A stretch of 37,506 nucleotides of DNA from Ruminococcaceae bacterium UBA5891 (GCA_002431945.1 DJET01000029.1:1-37506), one strand, 5' to 3'; counted from the stretch's first letter, positions 8,588-18,028 are shown. Numbers and translations: made by a program. The notes: generated by a model from the letters alone, not told the origin.

Positions 8588-10347
8588 AAAGGGTTTACGC
8601 ACTTTTAATGTCGGTGCTTTTAGTCGTGCTGTCGGGCTGCGGCAAAAGTAGCGCAAAACAGACCTTAGCGGCATTAAACGAAAACGGCAAGAGTTTTAAT
8701 TATTCGGTGGTGCGGCCTAAGGGCTGCGCCGACGATATTGAAAAGGCTGCTAAGGATATCCGTTCAAGGCTCAGAAAGACCTACGGCGTAAGCGTTACCG
8801 TTTCTTACGGCGAGGAAAAGGACTACGACGGAAATTATGAAATACTGATTGGCAATACCGGAAGAGCAGAGTCTGAAACGGTGCTTGAAATACTAAAGCA
8901 AAACCGCAAAAGCTGCCAGTTTGATTTTATAATAAAAACCGTGGGCGAAAAGATATGTATAAACGCTTTAAGAGATGAAGTAATTTCAAAAGCGGCTGAA
9001 TATTTTGCGGAAACCTATTGCGGTAATAAAAATGATTGGGAAAAGCTGAATTCCGCAACCGAGGTTATTTATGAAGCCCCGTTCAAGGAATATCCGCATA
9101 AAATAGACGGCGTTGAGCTTAAAGATTTCACCGTGGTTACCGTAAGGGATATGGAATATATCTACGGCAGGGAGCTTGAAAGCACGGTGGATTATTTAAG
9201 CGGAAGTCAGGGCTATGAGCTGAAGGTGGTTGACGAACGCTCGCCCAAGGTTAAAAACGAAATTTTGATAGGAGACCTTGAACGCAGCGAAAGCCGCGGC
9301 GTAACGCCCGAAAAGGACGGCTGGATCATTAAGGCGGTAAACGGCAAGCTTGTAATAAAAGGCTCTGACAGCGTTTGCCTTGCCGACGCCGTTTCGGAAT
9401 TTCTTACACAGATAAAGGAAAAGGAAAAGAACGGCTCTTACATTGATCTTCCCGCGGATTATGAGCTTACGGGCAAGAAACAGCAATCGGCAGGCAGGTA
9501 CAGCCTTGTATGGAACGATGAATTTGACCAAAAAAGCCTTAACAACCATTGGTGGGTTGATTACAGCTCGCAGAATAAATACGGCGACGCATCTAATTCC
9601 TGTCTCGGCGGAACATTAACGCAAAAGGCGGCTGAGAACACAAAAATGACCGGCGACGGCTGCCTTACGATCTTCGGCACCAGAAACGGCAAGGATTTTA
9701 CCGAAGGCTCTGTTTCAACCTGGGATACGCTGCAGCTTAAGTACGGGCTTATTGAATTTCGTGCAAAGCTGCCGGTTGAACCCGGCTGCGGTACGCTTTG
9801 GTTTAACGGCAGCAAGCTCGGCTACGCCTGTATGACCGAATACGATCTGCTTGAAAACTTCGGCTCTGCAAAATCCTTTGCCTCAAATCTTCATCGCTGG
9901 TGGGTGCAGAGCAGCGGCACAGGGCATACGTCGCTTGATATTCCTGAGTATTCAAAGCTTAAACGTTATAACTTTAAGGACAGCATTGACGCAGAAGCCG
10001 ACCTTTCAACCGATTTTCATATTTACACTATGGAATGGGACGAGAGCAAAGTAAGCTTTGCGGTTGACGGCAAGGTATATTTTTCATACAGTCTTGACGC
10101 TACCGAAAACCCCGATTCAAGGCGTTTGCCTGTTTATATGATTATGAGCTGCGGAATGGGCAGTGCGGATTACGGCGTAGCCGCAACCGAAAGCTCGCCC
10201 GAATATGTTGAAATGAAGGTTGATTATGTAAGAATATATCAACGCTCCGATAACGGTTCGCAGCTGCTTACAAGAGACAATAAAGATATACCGAATTATA
10301 ATAACCGTGATATGACACATTATGTGGGCGGTAAAAAGGTATCATAA
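8584..10347 (+). CDS. GH16 family glycoside hydrolase lipoprotein
   Basis: A 587-residue lipoprotein (lipobox LSGC, Cys19), so it is anchored on the outer face of the membrane. Residues about 28-150 and 178-275 look like two copies of a small alpha/beta domain with the motif EILIG(N/D); similar domains precede catalytic domains in several glycosidase families. Residues about 306-558 are a GH16 catalytic domain starting at YSLVWNDEFD. The catalytic signature ExDxxE is present as EYDLLE with Glu419 (nucleophile), Asp421 and Glu424 (acid/base). The six-residue form is that of laminarinase- and agarase-type GH16 enzymes rather than lichenases. It should cut internal beta-linkages of a polysaccharide close to the membrane. 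The start overlaps the stop of the upstream gene (ATGA), implying translational coupling. The exact substrate is unknown. Confidence 0.88.
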   Translation: MKRVYALLMSVLLVVLSGCGKSSAKQTLAALNENGKSFNYSVVRPKGCADDIEKAAKDIRSRLRKTYGVSVTVSYGEEKDYDGNYEILIGNTGRAESETVLEILKQNRKSCQFDFIIKTVGEKICINALRDEVISKAAEYFAETYCGNKNDWEKLNSATEVIYEAPFKEYPHKIDGVELKDFTVVTVRDMEYIYGRELESTVDYLSGSQGYELKVVDERSPKVKNEILIGDLERSESRGVTPEKDGWIIKAVNGKLVIKGSDSVCLADAVSEFLTQIKEKEKNGSYIDLPADYELTGKKQQSAGRYSLVWNDEFDQKSLNNHWWVDYSSQNKYGDASNSCLGGTLTQKAAENTKMTGDGCLTIFGTRNGKDFTEGSVSTWDTLQLKYGLIEFRAKLPVEPGCGTLWFNGSKLGYACMTEYDLLENFGSAKSFASNLHRWWVQSSGTGHTSLDIPEYSKLKRYNFKDSIDAEADLSTDFHIYTMEWDESKVSFAVDGKVYFSYSLDATENPDSRRLPVYMIMSCGMGSADYGVAATESSPEYVEMKVDYVRIYQRSDNGSQLLTRDNKDIPNYNNRDMTHYVGGKKVS

Positions 10348-10376
10348 TTTCAAATTGCAGAGAGGAGCTAAACACA

Positions 10377-13300
10377 GTGAAAATTAAAAAAAATCTAAGT
10401 ATAACAGCTATTGCGGCACTTATCCTTTCTTTGTTTTGCAATATTCCCGCATTTGTTTCGGCCGAGCCGACAGACGGCTGTTATATAGATTTCAGCCAAT
10501 ATGAATTTAAGCCCTTAACAACTGATGTTTATAGCGAGTTTAAAAAGGATAACCCAAACGTAACGCCTACTGCCGCTAATATGTATGATGTTGATATATA
10601 TAACGGCTCAGAGGTAGGAAAATACAGTATTATAGAAGACGGCGAGGCTACGGGCGGCAAATACCTTAATTATGTTAAGAATCAGGACGGAAATAACGGC
10701 GGATTATATAATTATACGTTTGTTGCCAACCCGACAGGCAATTATTCTACATCGGGCGGGGATTATCATACCGTTCTTACCGGCGGCGCAGCTTACAGTA
10801 TGCGAATACGCTACAAGGTTGAAAATGTAGACGGCGAAAAATACAACCTTAATCTTTTTACCGCAGTTACTGCTTCGGTTGCAACACCGAACGCACCGCA
10901 AAATTTGTCATATGTTAAAAAAGGAATTGTAAATACAGACGGTTGGGTGGAGGAAACCTACACGTTTACCGCTCCCGTAACAACAGAAGGAAAATTAAAC
11001 AGCCTTTTGATAGGCTTTAACCCCCTTACAGCCGGCACCAGTAGTAGTAGACCGGCTAATGGCGTCGAATACACCTTCTCTGTTTCAATAGATTACATTA
11101 AGATTGCGGCGGTTCAGTTTGCTCCGCAGCATATGGAAATTGATTTTAGCAATTATGCTGCTAATAAGGTTGTAAATAATAACGGCTCGCTTGCCGATGA
11201 TAAAGACGCACTGTGGACAGTAGTAAATGAAAAAACCGACAAAGCATATATGAGCTATCCCTCATCGGGGGCAATGACTAACGACGGTTCATTACCTTAC
11301 GGCTTTATGGCAAATCCCACGGGGTCCGGATCTTTTAACGACAAAGATAATGCTTTTATACTTGAAGACGGGGCGGAATACCGTATAAGCTTTAAATACA
11401 GGCTTACAAATTCGGCAGATGGCGGAACGCTTACATTTAAGGTGGGTGCGACAGGCGGCTCAAGCTGTATGAACGCATGGTCAGGTGCCAACACAAGCAT
11501 TCAGCTTTATCCGCTTGATGGAACAGGGTCTGCCGTGCTTTCGGCCTCTGATGATTGGAAAACCGTAAGCTATACCTTTACAATGTCCACAACAAGCACG
11601 ACTGCAAGGCGCAGTATGCAGGTCGCTTTTGTGCCCAATGCGGCTCAAAGGGCAGCCAAATACACCTTTGATGTTGACGATATAGTTGTCGATCGCATAT
11701 CCGCCGTAACGATTGTTGACGAAAACGGCAATAAAACGGTTCAGAAAGGCGCGCCCGCAACGCCTGCGGACGATAGGATAGGCTTTGGAGGAAATACCGC
11801 CGACGAGGTTGCTTTTGATACAACGAAAACAGAGGTTTACACAAGACCGACCGCCGAGTGTATTGACCGCACAGAATATTACTACGACAGCCAAATGACA
11901 AGACCGATCGATTTTATGAGCTTCTCTGTTGTTGACGAGGTGGTGTATTCAAAGAGAATACTTAAACAATCCTCGGTGAATCAGGTTGCTTTCTGCGGCT
12001 TTGACGGAAAGACTATGTACCGTTCTTCCGTGCAGTGGGTAAATAACACATTTTCAGGAAATATGTGTTATTCAAATTCTGCCGACCATCAAGTATGGGA
12101 TATTGTTGATACACAAAGCTATACCGGTTCAAAATCAATGCATATGGCATTGAGCAGTACTTATCCTGATGCAAGAAAATATCTTTACATCGGCAACGGA
12201 TATGAATATGAGGATAATGTTACGTATCACGTTTCATTAAGAATTAAAAAGGACGCCGAGACTGAGCAGAACGGCAACCTTAAAATAACCCTCGGCGGCG
12301 GCGGAGACGTTTACGGCAGATTTATCTCCGGCGGCGACGGCTCTGTTATAACAATTCCGGCAGGCGCTTTATCGGACGAATGGACCGAATATACGATTCC
12401 CATTACCTTTATTCCGCAAACCATAGACCAAAGCGGATTTGAGAATTATAATGAAGATTATTACCGTGGCCCTACACTGAAATTTGATACCGATTCAAGC
12501 GTTGCAGTATATCTTGACACGGTAACAATATCTACGGTTTGCGGTCCTGTTTCCGGTGAGCTTATCGATACTAACGCAAACGACAATACGCAGGAGCTGA
12601 GAATAACCTCGTCGTATACCGATAATGCAGACGGTAAAATTGTGCTTGCGGGAACAGCATACGATATAGTTGAAAGAGGTATACTTGCAAAATCGTCAAC
12701 GAACACGGCGGCGCTTGACGAGGGCGGCGACGGCGTGTTATCGGTTAAGAAAACAGACGGGTTTGATGATTACTGGGCAGACGGTGCAAACGGAGAAAAG
12801 GTGTTTGCCATGCTTATTGAAAACCTTTCCGAATATGACCGCCGCCCCGTGACCGCACGCGCGTATGTTAAGCTGAGCGACGGCAGAACCTATTATTCTC
12901 CCGAAACCGTTATAACCGCTGCGGCTGATATTCCGTCGGGTTACAGCCTTGTTTGGGGTGATGAATTTGACGGTACAAAGCTTGACACTTCAAAATGGTC
13001 GCCTGCGGGAACAGATACATACGATTCAACAAACAAGCTTGTGTATTACGCGAACAACAGCAGTAATGTATCGGTTAAAAACGGGCTGCTTCAAATGAAG
13101 CTTGAGCATCGCGGCACAAGCGCATACAATTATAAATACAACGCTCCTGCGGGACTTACCACAAAGGACACCGTAAATTTTAAATACGGCTATATTGAAA
13201 TACGGGCAAGAATACCTTACAAAAACGGTATTCAAAGCAGCTTTTGGTTTAAAACGGACGGAGACCTTGCCGCGAAAGGCTCGGAAACATCGGCAGAGGT

Positions 13301-13769
13301 TGATATGATTGAAACCTTTGGACTTACAGACACCGTTACGCCGAATATTCATAAATGGCTTTCATCTGATGGTGTGGTTGCCCATTCTCAATACAACAAT
13401 AACGGGCGTACAGCAAAAACAAAGAAGTTTGGCAGCGCTTCACTTTCCGATGAATTTCATATCTACGGTATGGAATGGACAGAAAGCGAGATAATTATGT
13501 ATGTTGACCGTCAAGAATATGCAAGGTATGATATTACGAAGGATTATGAAAAAAGCGGAGAAACAGTAGTAGGAAGTATGGACGCATTTAATGATCCGAT
13601 GCGTATTATTATCGGCATTTCACCGTATCTCAGCGAGCTCGGACATTATGATTTCACCGGCAACGAATCGGGTTATACAACCGAAAGCACCGATTTTTCA
13701 CAGTCGTACAGTATCGATTGGGTACGTCTTTATCAGAAAGACGGCTGCGATTTGATTAAAAGGAGTTGA
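10377..13769 (+). CDS. Large secreted GH16 glycoside hydrolase with carbohydrate-binding-like modules
   Basis: A 1130-residue secreted protein starting with GTG, supported by GAGGAG about 10 bases upstream, with a signal peptide ending near residue 30. Modules in order: residues about 34-245, strongly similar to the first module of the 1796-residue protein (shared motifs FKKDNPN, NMYDV.IYNG, GGKYLNYVK, FVANPTGN); a related module at about 255-445; a third beta-sandwich-like module at about 545-725; an Ig-like stretch at about 745-845; and a GH16 catalytic domain at about 856-1128. The signature ExDxxE is intact as EVDMIE with Glu974, Asp976 and Glu979. There is no lipobox or C-terminal anchor, so it is probably released, or held through its binding modules. 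It likely makes the first endo-cuts that feed the lipoprotein GH16 and the importers. Confidence 0.88.
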   Translation: MKIKKNLSITAIAALILSLFCNIPAFVSAEPTDGCYIDFSQYEFKPLTTDVYSEFKKDNPNVTPTAANMYDVDIYNGSEVGKYSIIEDGEATGGKYLNYVKNQDGNNGGLYNYTFVANPTGNYSTSGGDYHTVLTGGAAYSMRIRYKVENVDGEKYNLNLFTAVTASVATPNAPQNLSYVKKGIVNTDGWVEETYTFTAPVTTEGKLNSLLIGFNPLTAGTSSSRPANGVEYTFSVSIDYIKIAAVQFAPQHMEIDFSNYAANKVVNNNGSLADDKDALWTVVNEKTDKAYMSYPSSGAMTNDGSLPYGFMANPTGSGSFNDKDNAFILEDGAEYRISFKYRLTNSADGGTLTFKVGATGGSSCMNAWSGANTSIQLYPLDGTGSAVLSASDDWKTVSYTFTMSTTSTTARRSMQVAFVPNAAQRAAKYTFDVDDIVVDRISAVTIVDENGNKTVQKGAPATPADDRIGFGGNTADEVAFDTTKTEVYTRPTAECIDRTEYYYDSQMTRPIDFMSFSVVDEVVYSKRILKQSSVNQVAFCGFDGKTMYRSSVQWVNNTFSGNMCYSNSADHQVWDIVDTQSYTGSKSMHMALSSTYPDARKYLYIGNGYEYEDNVTYHVSLRIKKDAETEQNGNLKITLGGGGDVYGRFISGGDGSVITIPAGALSDEWTEYTIPITFIPQTIDQSGFENYNEDYYRGPTLKFDTDSSVAVYLDTVTISTVCGPVSGELIDTNANDNTQELRITSSYTDNADGKIVLAGTAYDIVERGILAKSSTNTAALDEGGDGVLSVKKTDGFDDYWADGANGEKVFAMLIENLSEYDRRPVTARAYVKLSDGRTYYSPETVITAAADIPSGYSLVWGDEFDGTKLDTSKWSPAGTDTYDSTNKLVYYANNSSNVSVKNGLLQMKLEHRGTSAYNYKYNAPAGLTTKDTVNFKYGYIEIRARIPYKNGIQSSFWFKTDGDLAAKGSETSAEVDMIETFGLTDTVTPNIHKWLSSDGVVAHSQYNNNGRTAKTKKFGSASLSDEFHIYGMEWTESEIIMYVDRQEYARYDITKDYEKSGETVVGSMDAFNDPMRIIIGISPYLSELGHYDFTGNESGYTTESTDFSQSYSIDWVRLYQKDGCDLIKRS

Positions 13770-13774
13770 CGGAT

Positions 13775-14071
13775 ATGAAAAAATTGTTTATCAGATTTTC
13801 GGCTTTGGCTTTGGCGGCAATTTTATCGTTCGGCGTTTTTTCGGCCAACGCACAAACAGGCGTGTATGACGGTGTTGTAAGCTTTCTGAGCGAATACGGC
13901 GATGTAAATAACGACGGCTCGGTAAACATTCTTGACCTTGTGCGGCTTAACGAGTACATTGCAAAACCCGGCAGCGTGGAGATAAGTAAGGCCGCCGCCG
14001 ATTTAAACGGCGACGGAAAGTATGACAATGACGATTTGTTACAGCTGAAGCTTTTAATTTTAAATATTTAA
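13775..14071 (+). CDS. Secreted dockerin-only protein
   Basis: A 98-residue protein made of a signal peptide (about 1-26, ending ANA) and little else but a type I-like dockerin. Two calcium-binding loops are visible: DVNNDGSVNILDL and DLNGDGKYDNDDL, each followed by a helix. I chose the ATG at 13775 because AGGAG (13761-13765) lies 9 bases upstream; a TTG at 13766 is too close to it. Dockerins normally tie an enzyme to a cohesin on a scaffold, but here no catalytic domain is attached. It lies 5 bases after the large GH16 gene and has its own signal peptide, so it is not a frameshifted end of that enzyme. Its partner cohesin is not in this window. Role unknown; it could cap or compete for cohesins or carry a cargo non-covalently. 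Confidence 0.85.
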   Translation: MKKLFIRFSALALAAILSFGVFSANAQTGVYDGVVSFLSEYGDVNNDGSVNILDLVRLNEYIAKPGSVEISKAAADLNGDGKYDNDDLLQLKLLILNI

Positions 14072-14079
14072 AGGATTAT

Positions 14080-14109
14080 TTTCTCCCCTGTGTAAAAGCA
14101 GGGGAGAAA
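14080..14109 (+). other. Intercistronic hairpin 1
   Basis: A perfect 11-bp stem (TTTCTCCCCTG at 14080-14090 with CAGGGGAGAAA at 14099-14109) and an 8-base loop follow the dockerin stop. No T-run follows, so it is more likely an mRNA-stabilising or processing stem, or a leaky terminator, than a full terminator. Confidence 0.7.
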
Positions 14110-14133
14110 GGCTCGTCCTGCGGTTATTTAATA

Positions 14134-14187
14134 TTTTGCAACGCGGAATAAAGAATAAGGAAATATTCTGTATTCCGTATTGCAAAA
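14134..14187 (+). other. Intercistronic hairpin 2
   Basis: A long, nearly continuous hairpin: TTTTGCAA (14134-14141) pairs with TTGCAAAA (14180-14187), CGGAATA pairs with TATTCCG, and an inner AGAATA pairs with TATTCT. It ends 26 bases before the ATG at 14214 and has no T-run. It divides the enzyme half of the cluster from the transport half and may set their relative expression. Confidence 0.65.
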
Positions 14188-14213
14188 GACAGAGTATTTA
14201 TGTGAGGTAAGCT

Positions 14214-17096
14214 ATGAAAAAAATAAAACGGAGCTTTAAAAAAACAGCGGCGGCTGTATTGGCGGCAGGGCTTTTAATCGGCGCCGCAACGCCCTTATCG
14301 GCCAACGGGGCAAAAGAAAGCGGAGAAATATCCGCCGTATACAATTACAGCGACGGCAACGCTTACCGTGTATATAAAGAAAAGTATTCCGGCGAAAAAA
14401 GCTCCGAAGCAGATATAACGCTTATCGGCGGAGAGGCTGTCTGCACGGATAAGGCGGGAAACGAATATAAAAATACGGCAATGCTCGCCGCAGGCGAAAC
14501 CGTTACATATTCCTTTGAGGTATTGCAAAGCGGCTTGTATAATATCAAATTAAGCTATATGCCGCTTGGCGGAAACGGCGAAGATATAACGGTAAGACTG
14601 ACGCTTGACGGTGCGGCGCCGTTCAGCGAGGCGGAAAAGCTTACCTTGCCGAGAATGTATAAGGACAGCGAGGGCAAGCGGTACGACAGCTACGGCAATC
14701 AGTATTCGCCGGAGCAGGAGGAAGCGGGCGAATTTATCACAAAGGCGTTTTGCGATATAACCGGCGCCGAAAATACGCCGTACGCATTTTATATTTCCGC
14801 AGGCAGTCACAGCATTGCTCTGACGTGCGGCGATGAGCCGTTCGCACTGGAAAAAATCGTTATAGCCGCGCCCGACGCTCTTTCGCCTTATGCCGAGGTT
14901 GAAAAGAGCTATAAGGAAAAGGGCTTTATATCGGCAGAGGGCGAGCCGATAATTGTTGAGGGCGAGGACGCGGCGCTTAAATCCACCCGCGCTATTGTAC
15001 CGAAGGCGGACAGCACATCTCCTGTGCCCAGTCCGTCCGATCCGAAAAAGCAGATAATCAACTATATCGGCTCAAGCAACTGGAAATCCCCCGAAGAAGA
15101 AATTATTTGGAAAATCAGTGTAAAGGAAACGGGGCTGTACCGTTTGGGCGCCGTTTTCAAGCAGGATCAGACCGTAAACGGTTACTCATACAGAAAACTT
15201 AAAATAGACGGCGTTGTTCCTTTTTACGAAGCGCTTAATCTGAAATTTTACTACGGCACGGGCTGGCAGTATTACGAATTTGCCGATGACGGGAAAGAAC
15301 CGTACCTGTTTTATCTTGAAAAAGGCGAGCATACCGTAAGTCTTACCGCAACCTTAAGCGAAACTGCCGAGTTTTACAACGAGCTGCGCGAAATAACGTC
15401 GGCTTTAAGCGATCTGTACCTTGAAATTGCAATGATAACGGGAGAAAACCCCGATAAAAACCGCGATTACGATCTGTTTAAACAGATAGACGGCTTTAAC
15501 GATACGCTTTCGGCAAATTACGGCAGGCTGACAAAGCTTGCAAACGGAATGAAAAAGCTTTCCGACGGGGAGGAAACCTCATTTATATCGGCGGTAAACA
15601 ATATGGCGCGCGTAATAAAGTCTATGATAGACAACCCCTATACCGCGCAGAATTATGTTACCGATTATTACAATAACTACACAACCCTCAGCGCGTGGCT
15701 GTACGATATGAAATCAATGCCGCTTAGCATTGACAGACTTTATTTTTATCCGTCGGACAGCTCCTATAAGCCGCATATGCCGGGATTTTTTAAAAAGCTT
15801 GCATTCGGCTTTGAAAGGTTTGCAACGTCGTTTACAGCCGATTACGGAAACACGGGTTCTGCGGAAAAGGACCTTAAAATATGGGTTAACTGGGGAAGAG
15901 ATCAGGCCATGGTGCTTAATTCCCTTATTGAAGAATCCTTTACGCCCGATACGGGGATTAAGGTTGAGCTTGAGCTTACGGACGCAACCCTTGTTAAGGG
16001 CATACTTTCGGGTAATGCGCCGGATCTGTCGCTTCATTTGCCGAGAACCGAGCCGGTTAATCTTGCAATGCGCGGGGCGCTGTACGATCTGACGGAATTT
16101 GAAGATTATACTGAGATTATAAAGCGCTTCGGAGAATCGGCGGACGTGCCGTACAGATACGGGAACGGCACATATGCCCTGCCGGATACGCAGTCGTTTT
16201 ATATAATGTTTTACCGCAGTGATATTCTTGAAAAGCTGGAAATTCCCGTTCCCGAAACATGGGAACAATTTTTGGCGGCGACCGCAGTGCTGCAGCGTAA
16301 CAATATGCAGTCATGGATACCGTATACTCAAATAACCGCCTCGTCGACGGTAAACACGGGTGTTGGGGGACTTAATCTTTTTGCTTCGATTTTACAGCAG
16401 CACGGCGGCAGCTTTTATAATGACAGTAAAACTGCAACCGCGCTTGAGACTCCCACAGCGCTTAGTGCATTTACATTTTGGACGGATATGTATACTAAAT
16501 ATAAGCTGCCTACAACGGCAAGCTTTTATAACCGTTTAAGGTTAGGCACTATGCCGCTCGGTATAGAGGTGTATACGCTTTATACAACGCTTAAGGAGGC
16601 GGCGCCCGAAATCGACGGAAGATGGGGCATAGCGTTAGTTCCGGGAACAAGACTGAACGGCACGGTTAACCACACTGTTTCAGGCGCGGGCACGGGCTGC
16701 GGTATAATATCCTCATCAAAGCATAAGCAAGAGGCGTGGGAATTTCTTAAATGGTGGACCTCGGCCGATACGCAGCTGAGATACAACAATAACGTTGAAT
16801 CTATTTTAGGGGCGGTTTCGAGAACAACAACGGCAACGCTTGAGGCGTTTAAGAAAATGTCGTGGGAGAAAAGCGACCTTGAAATATTGTTAAAGCAACG
16901 CGACAATATAAGCGAAATACCGGAGGTTGCGGGCAGCTATTATGTTTCGCGCGCGGTGGATCAGGCGTTTTGGGCGGTTATAAACGGCGAAGAAACAGCC
17001 AAGGATTCGCTGAGCGAATGGGCGGAAATCGCAGATAATGAAATAGAACGGAAAATTGACCGATATAAAGAAAAAGGGCGGCAGAATGGTGATTAA
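14214..17096 (+). CDS. ABC solute-binding protein fused to N-terminal carbohydrate-binding-like domains
   Basis: A 960-residue exported protein. It has a signal peptide (about 1-32) with an Ala-rich core and no lipobox cysteine. Residues about 35-225 and 245-390 look like two galactose-binding-like beta-sandwich domains (GLYNIKLSYMPLGG; GLYRLGAVFKQDQ; each ending in a pattern like GEHTVSLTA). A mainly helical stretch covers about 390-540. The C-terminal part from about 550 is a family 1 sugar-binding protein (KIWVNWGRDQAM, GNAPDLSLHLP, PETWEQFLAA, KQEAWEFLKWWTS). It overlaps the permease gene that follows by 11 bases, so it is very likely the binding protein of the 17086/18029 permease pair. 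Plain solute-binding proteins are about 400-550 residues, so the first half is an added surface module. How it stays at the cell without a lipid anchor is unclear. Confidence 0.82.
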   Translation: MKKIKRSFKKTAAAVLAAGLLIGAATPLSANGAKESGEISAVYNYSDGNAYRVYKEKYSGEKSSEADITLIGGEAVCTDKAGNEYKNTAMLAAGETVTYSFEVLQSGLYNIKLSYMPLGGNGEDITVRLTLDGAAPFSEAEKLTLPRMYKDSEGKRYDSYGNQYSPEQEEAGEFITKAFCDITGAENTPYAFYISAGSHSIALTCGDEPFALEKIVIAAPDALSPYAEVEKSYKEKGFISAEGEPIIVEGEDAALKSTRAIVPKADSTSPVPSPSDPKKQIINYIGSSNWKSPEEEIIWKISVKETGLYRLGAVFKQDQTVNGYSYRKLKIDGVVPFYEALNLKFYYGTGWQYYEFADDGKEPYLFYLEKGEHTVSLTATLSETAEFYNELREITSALSDLYLEIAMITGENPDKNRDYDLFKQIDGFNDTLSANYGRLTKLANGMKKLSDGEETSFISAVNNMARVIKSMIDNPYTAQNYVTDYYNNYTTLSAWLYDMKSMPLSIDRLYFYPSDSSYKPHMPGFFKKLAFGFERFATSFTADYGNTGSAEKDLKIWVNWGRDQAMVLNSLIEESFTPDTGIKVELELTDATLVKGILSGNAPDLSLHLPRTEPVNLAMRGALYDLTEFEDYTEIIKRFGESADVPYRYGNGTYALPDTQSFYIMFYRSDILEKLEIPVPETWEQFLAATAVLQRNNMQSWIPYTQITASSTVNTGVGGLNLFASILQQHGGSFYNDSKTATALETPTALSAFTFWTDMYTKYKLPTTASFYNRLRLGTMPLGIEVYTLYTTLKEAAPEIDGRWGIALVPGTRLNGTVNHTVSGAGTGCGIISSSKHKQEAWEFLKWWTSADTQLRYNNNVESILGAVSRTTTATLEAFKKMSWEKSDLEILLKQRDNISEIPEVAGSYYVSRAVDQAFWAVINGEETAKDSLSEWAEIADNEIERKIDRYKEKGRQNGD

Positions 17097-18015
17097 AATG
17101 AAACTTACCGATAAAAAGGGAAAAGCGGGAATAGAAACCTCTTTTAAAGATAAATTGCCGTACTGCGTTATGCTGGCGCCGTTTATCATATTTTTTACCG
17201 CTTTAATAGCTGTGCCTATGATAGCGTCGGTTGTGCTGAGCTTTTTCGATTTCGATATGGTGTCGCTTCCGGTGCCGATAGGCTTTTCAAACTATTTTCG
17301 TATGCTTTTTGACGACGAGGTGTTTGTGAAAACCCTTAAAAACACTCTTGTGCTTGCGGTTATAACCGGTCCGGCGGGCTTTTTGCTTTCGTTTGTATTG
17401 GCATGGTTTTTAAACGAATTTAAGCCTATGGTAAGAACGGTGCTGTCATTTATGTTTTATTGCCCTGCTTTAATAGGAAACGCCTATTATATATGGCAGG
17501 TTGCGTTTTCGTCTGACAGCTACGGTTACGTAAACAGTATGCTTTTATCATTGGGATTTATAACCGAGCCCGTGCAATGGCTTAAAAATGCAAGCTATGT
17601 TATGCCCATTATAATTGCGGTACAGCTGTGGATGAGTATGGGAGTATCGTTTTTGGCGAATATATCCGGTCTTCAGAACATAAACAGCGAAATGTACGAG
17701 GCGGGCGCCATAGACGGCATACGCAATCGCTGGCAGGAGCTATGGTATATAACGCTTCCGTCAATGCAGCATATGCTGCTTTTCAGCGCGGTTATGCAGA
17801 TATCCTCGGCATTTTCCATAAGTCAGCTTCCTATTGCTCTTGCGGGCTATCCGTCTGTCGGAAACAGGGTGGATACTATTGTTTCGTATCTTGCCGACGC
17901 AGGCACCGTGCGTTATGAAATGGGTTATGCTTCGGCAATATCCGTATTGCTGTTTATGCTTATGATCATTGTAAGGATAGTAATAGGCAAGCTTATTAAC
18001 AAGGTCGGAAAGTGA
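17086..18015 (+). CDS. Sugar ABC transporter permease, MalF/LplB-like
   Basis: A 309-residue inner-membrane protein with about six hydrophobic helices. The cytoplasmic EAA loop of importer permeases is present as YEAGAIDGIRNRWQELWYI, the site that contacts the ATPase. I prefer the ATG at 17086, preceded by an AAGGGCGG-like site; an ATG at 17098 is the alternative. It overlaps the upstream binding-protein gene and is 13 bases from the next permease gene, with which it should form the heterodimeric channel for an oligosaccharide. Confidence 0.9.
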   Translation: MVIKMKLTDKKGKAGIETSFKDKLPYCVMLAPFIIFFTALIAVPMIASVVLSFFDFDMVSLPVPIGFSNYFRMLFDDEVFVKTLKNTLVLAVITGPAGFLLSFVLAWFLNEFKPMVRTVLSFMFYCPALIGNAYYIWQVAFSSDSYGYVNSMLLSLGFITEPVQWLKNASYVMPIIIAVQLWMSMGVSFLANISGLQNINSEMYEAGAIDGIRNRWQELWYITLPSMQHMLLFSAVMQISSAFSISQLPIALAGYPSVGNRVDTIVSYLADAGTVRYEMGYASAISVLLFMLMIIVRIVIGKLINKVGK

Positions 18016-18028
18016 GGAAAAACGGATT

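Noticed and set aside
13756..13780. Possible frameshift splitting a dockerin from the GH16 enzyme
   Set aside because: The dockerin gene has its own ribosome binding site and signal peptide, and the GH16 domain ends normally.
15714..16268. 184-residue minus-strand frame inside the binding-protein fusion gene
   Set aside because: Basic, Arg/Cys-rich peptide opposite a well-supported gene; a shadow frame, like several others of its kind in the locus.
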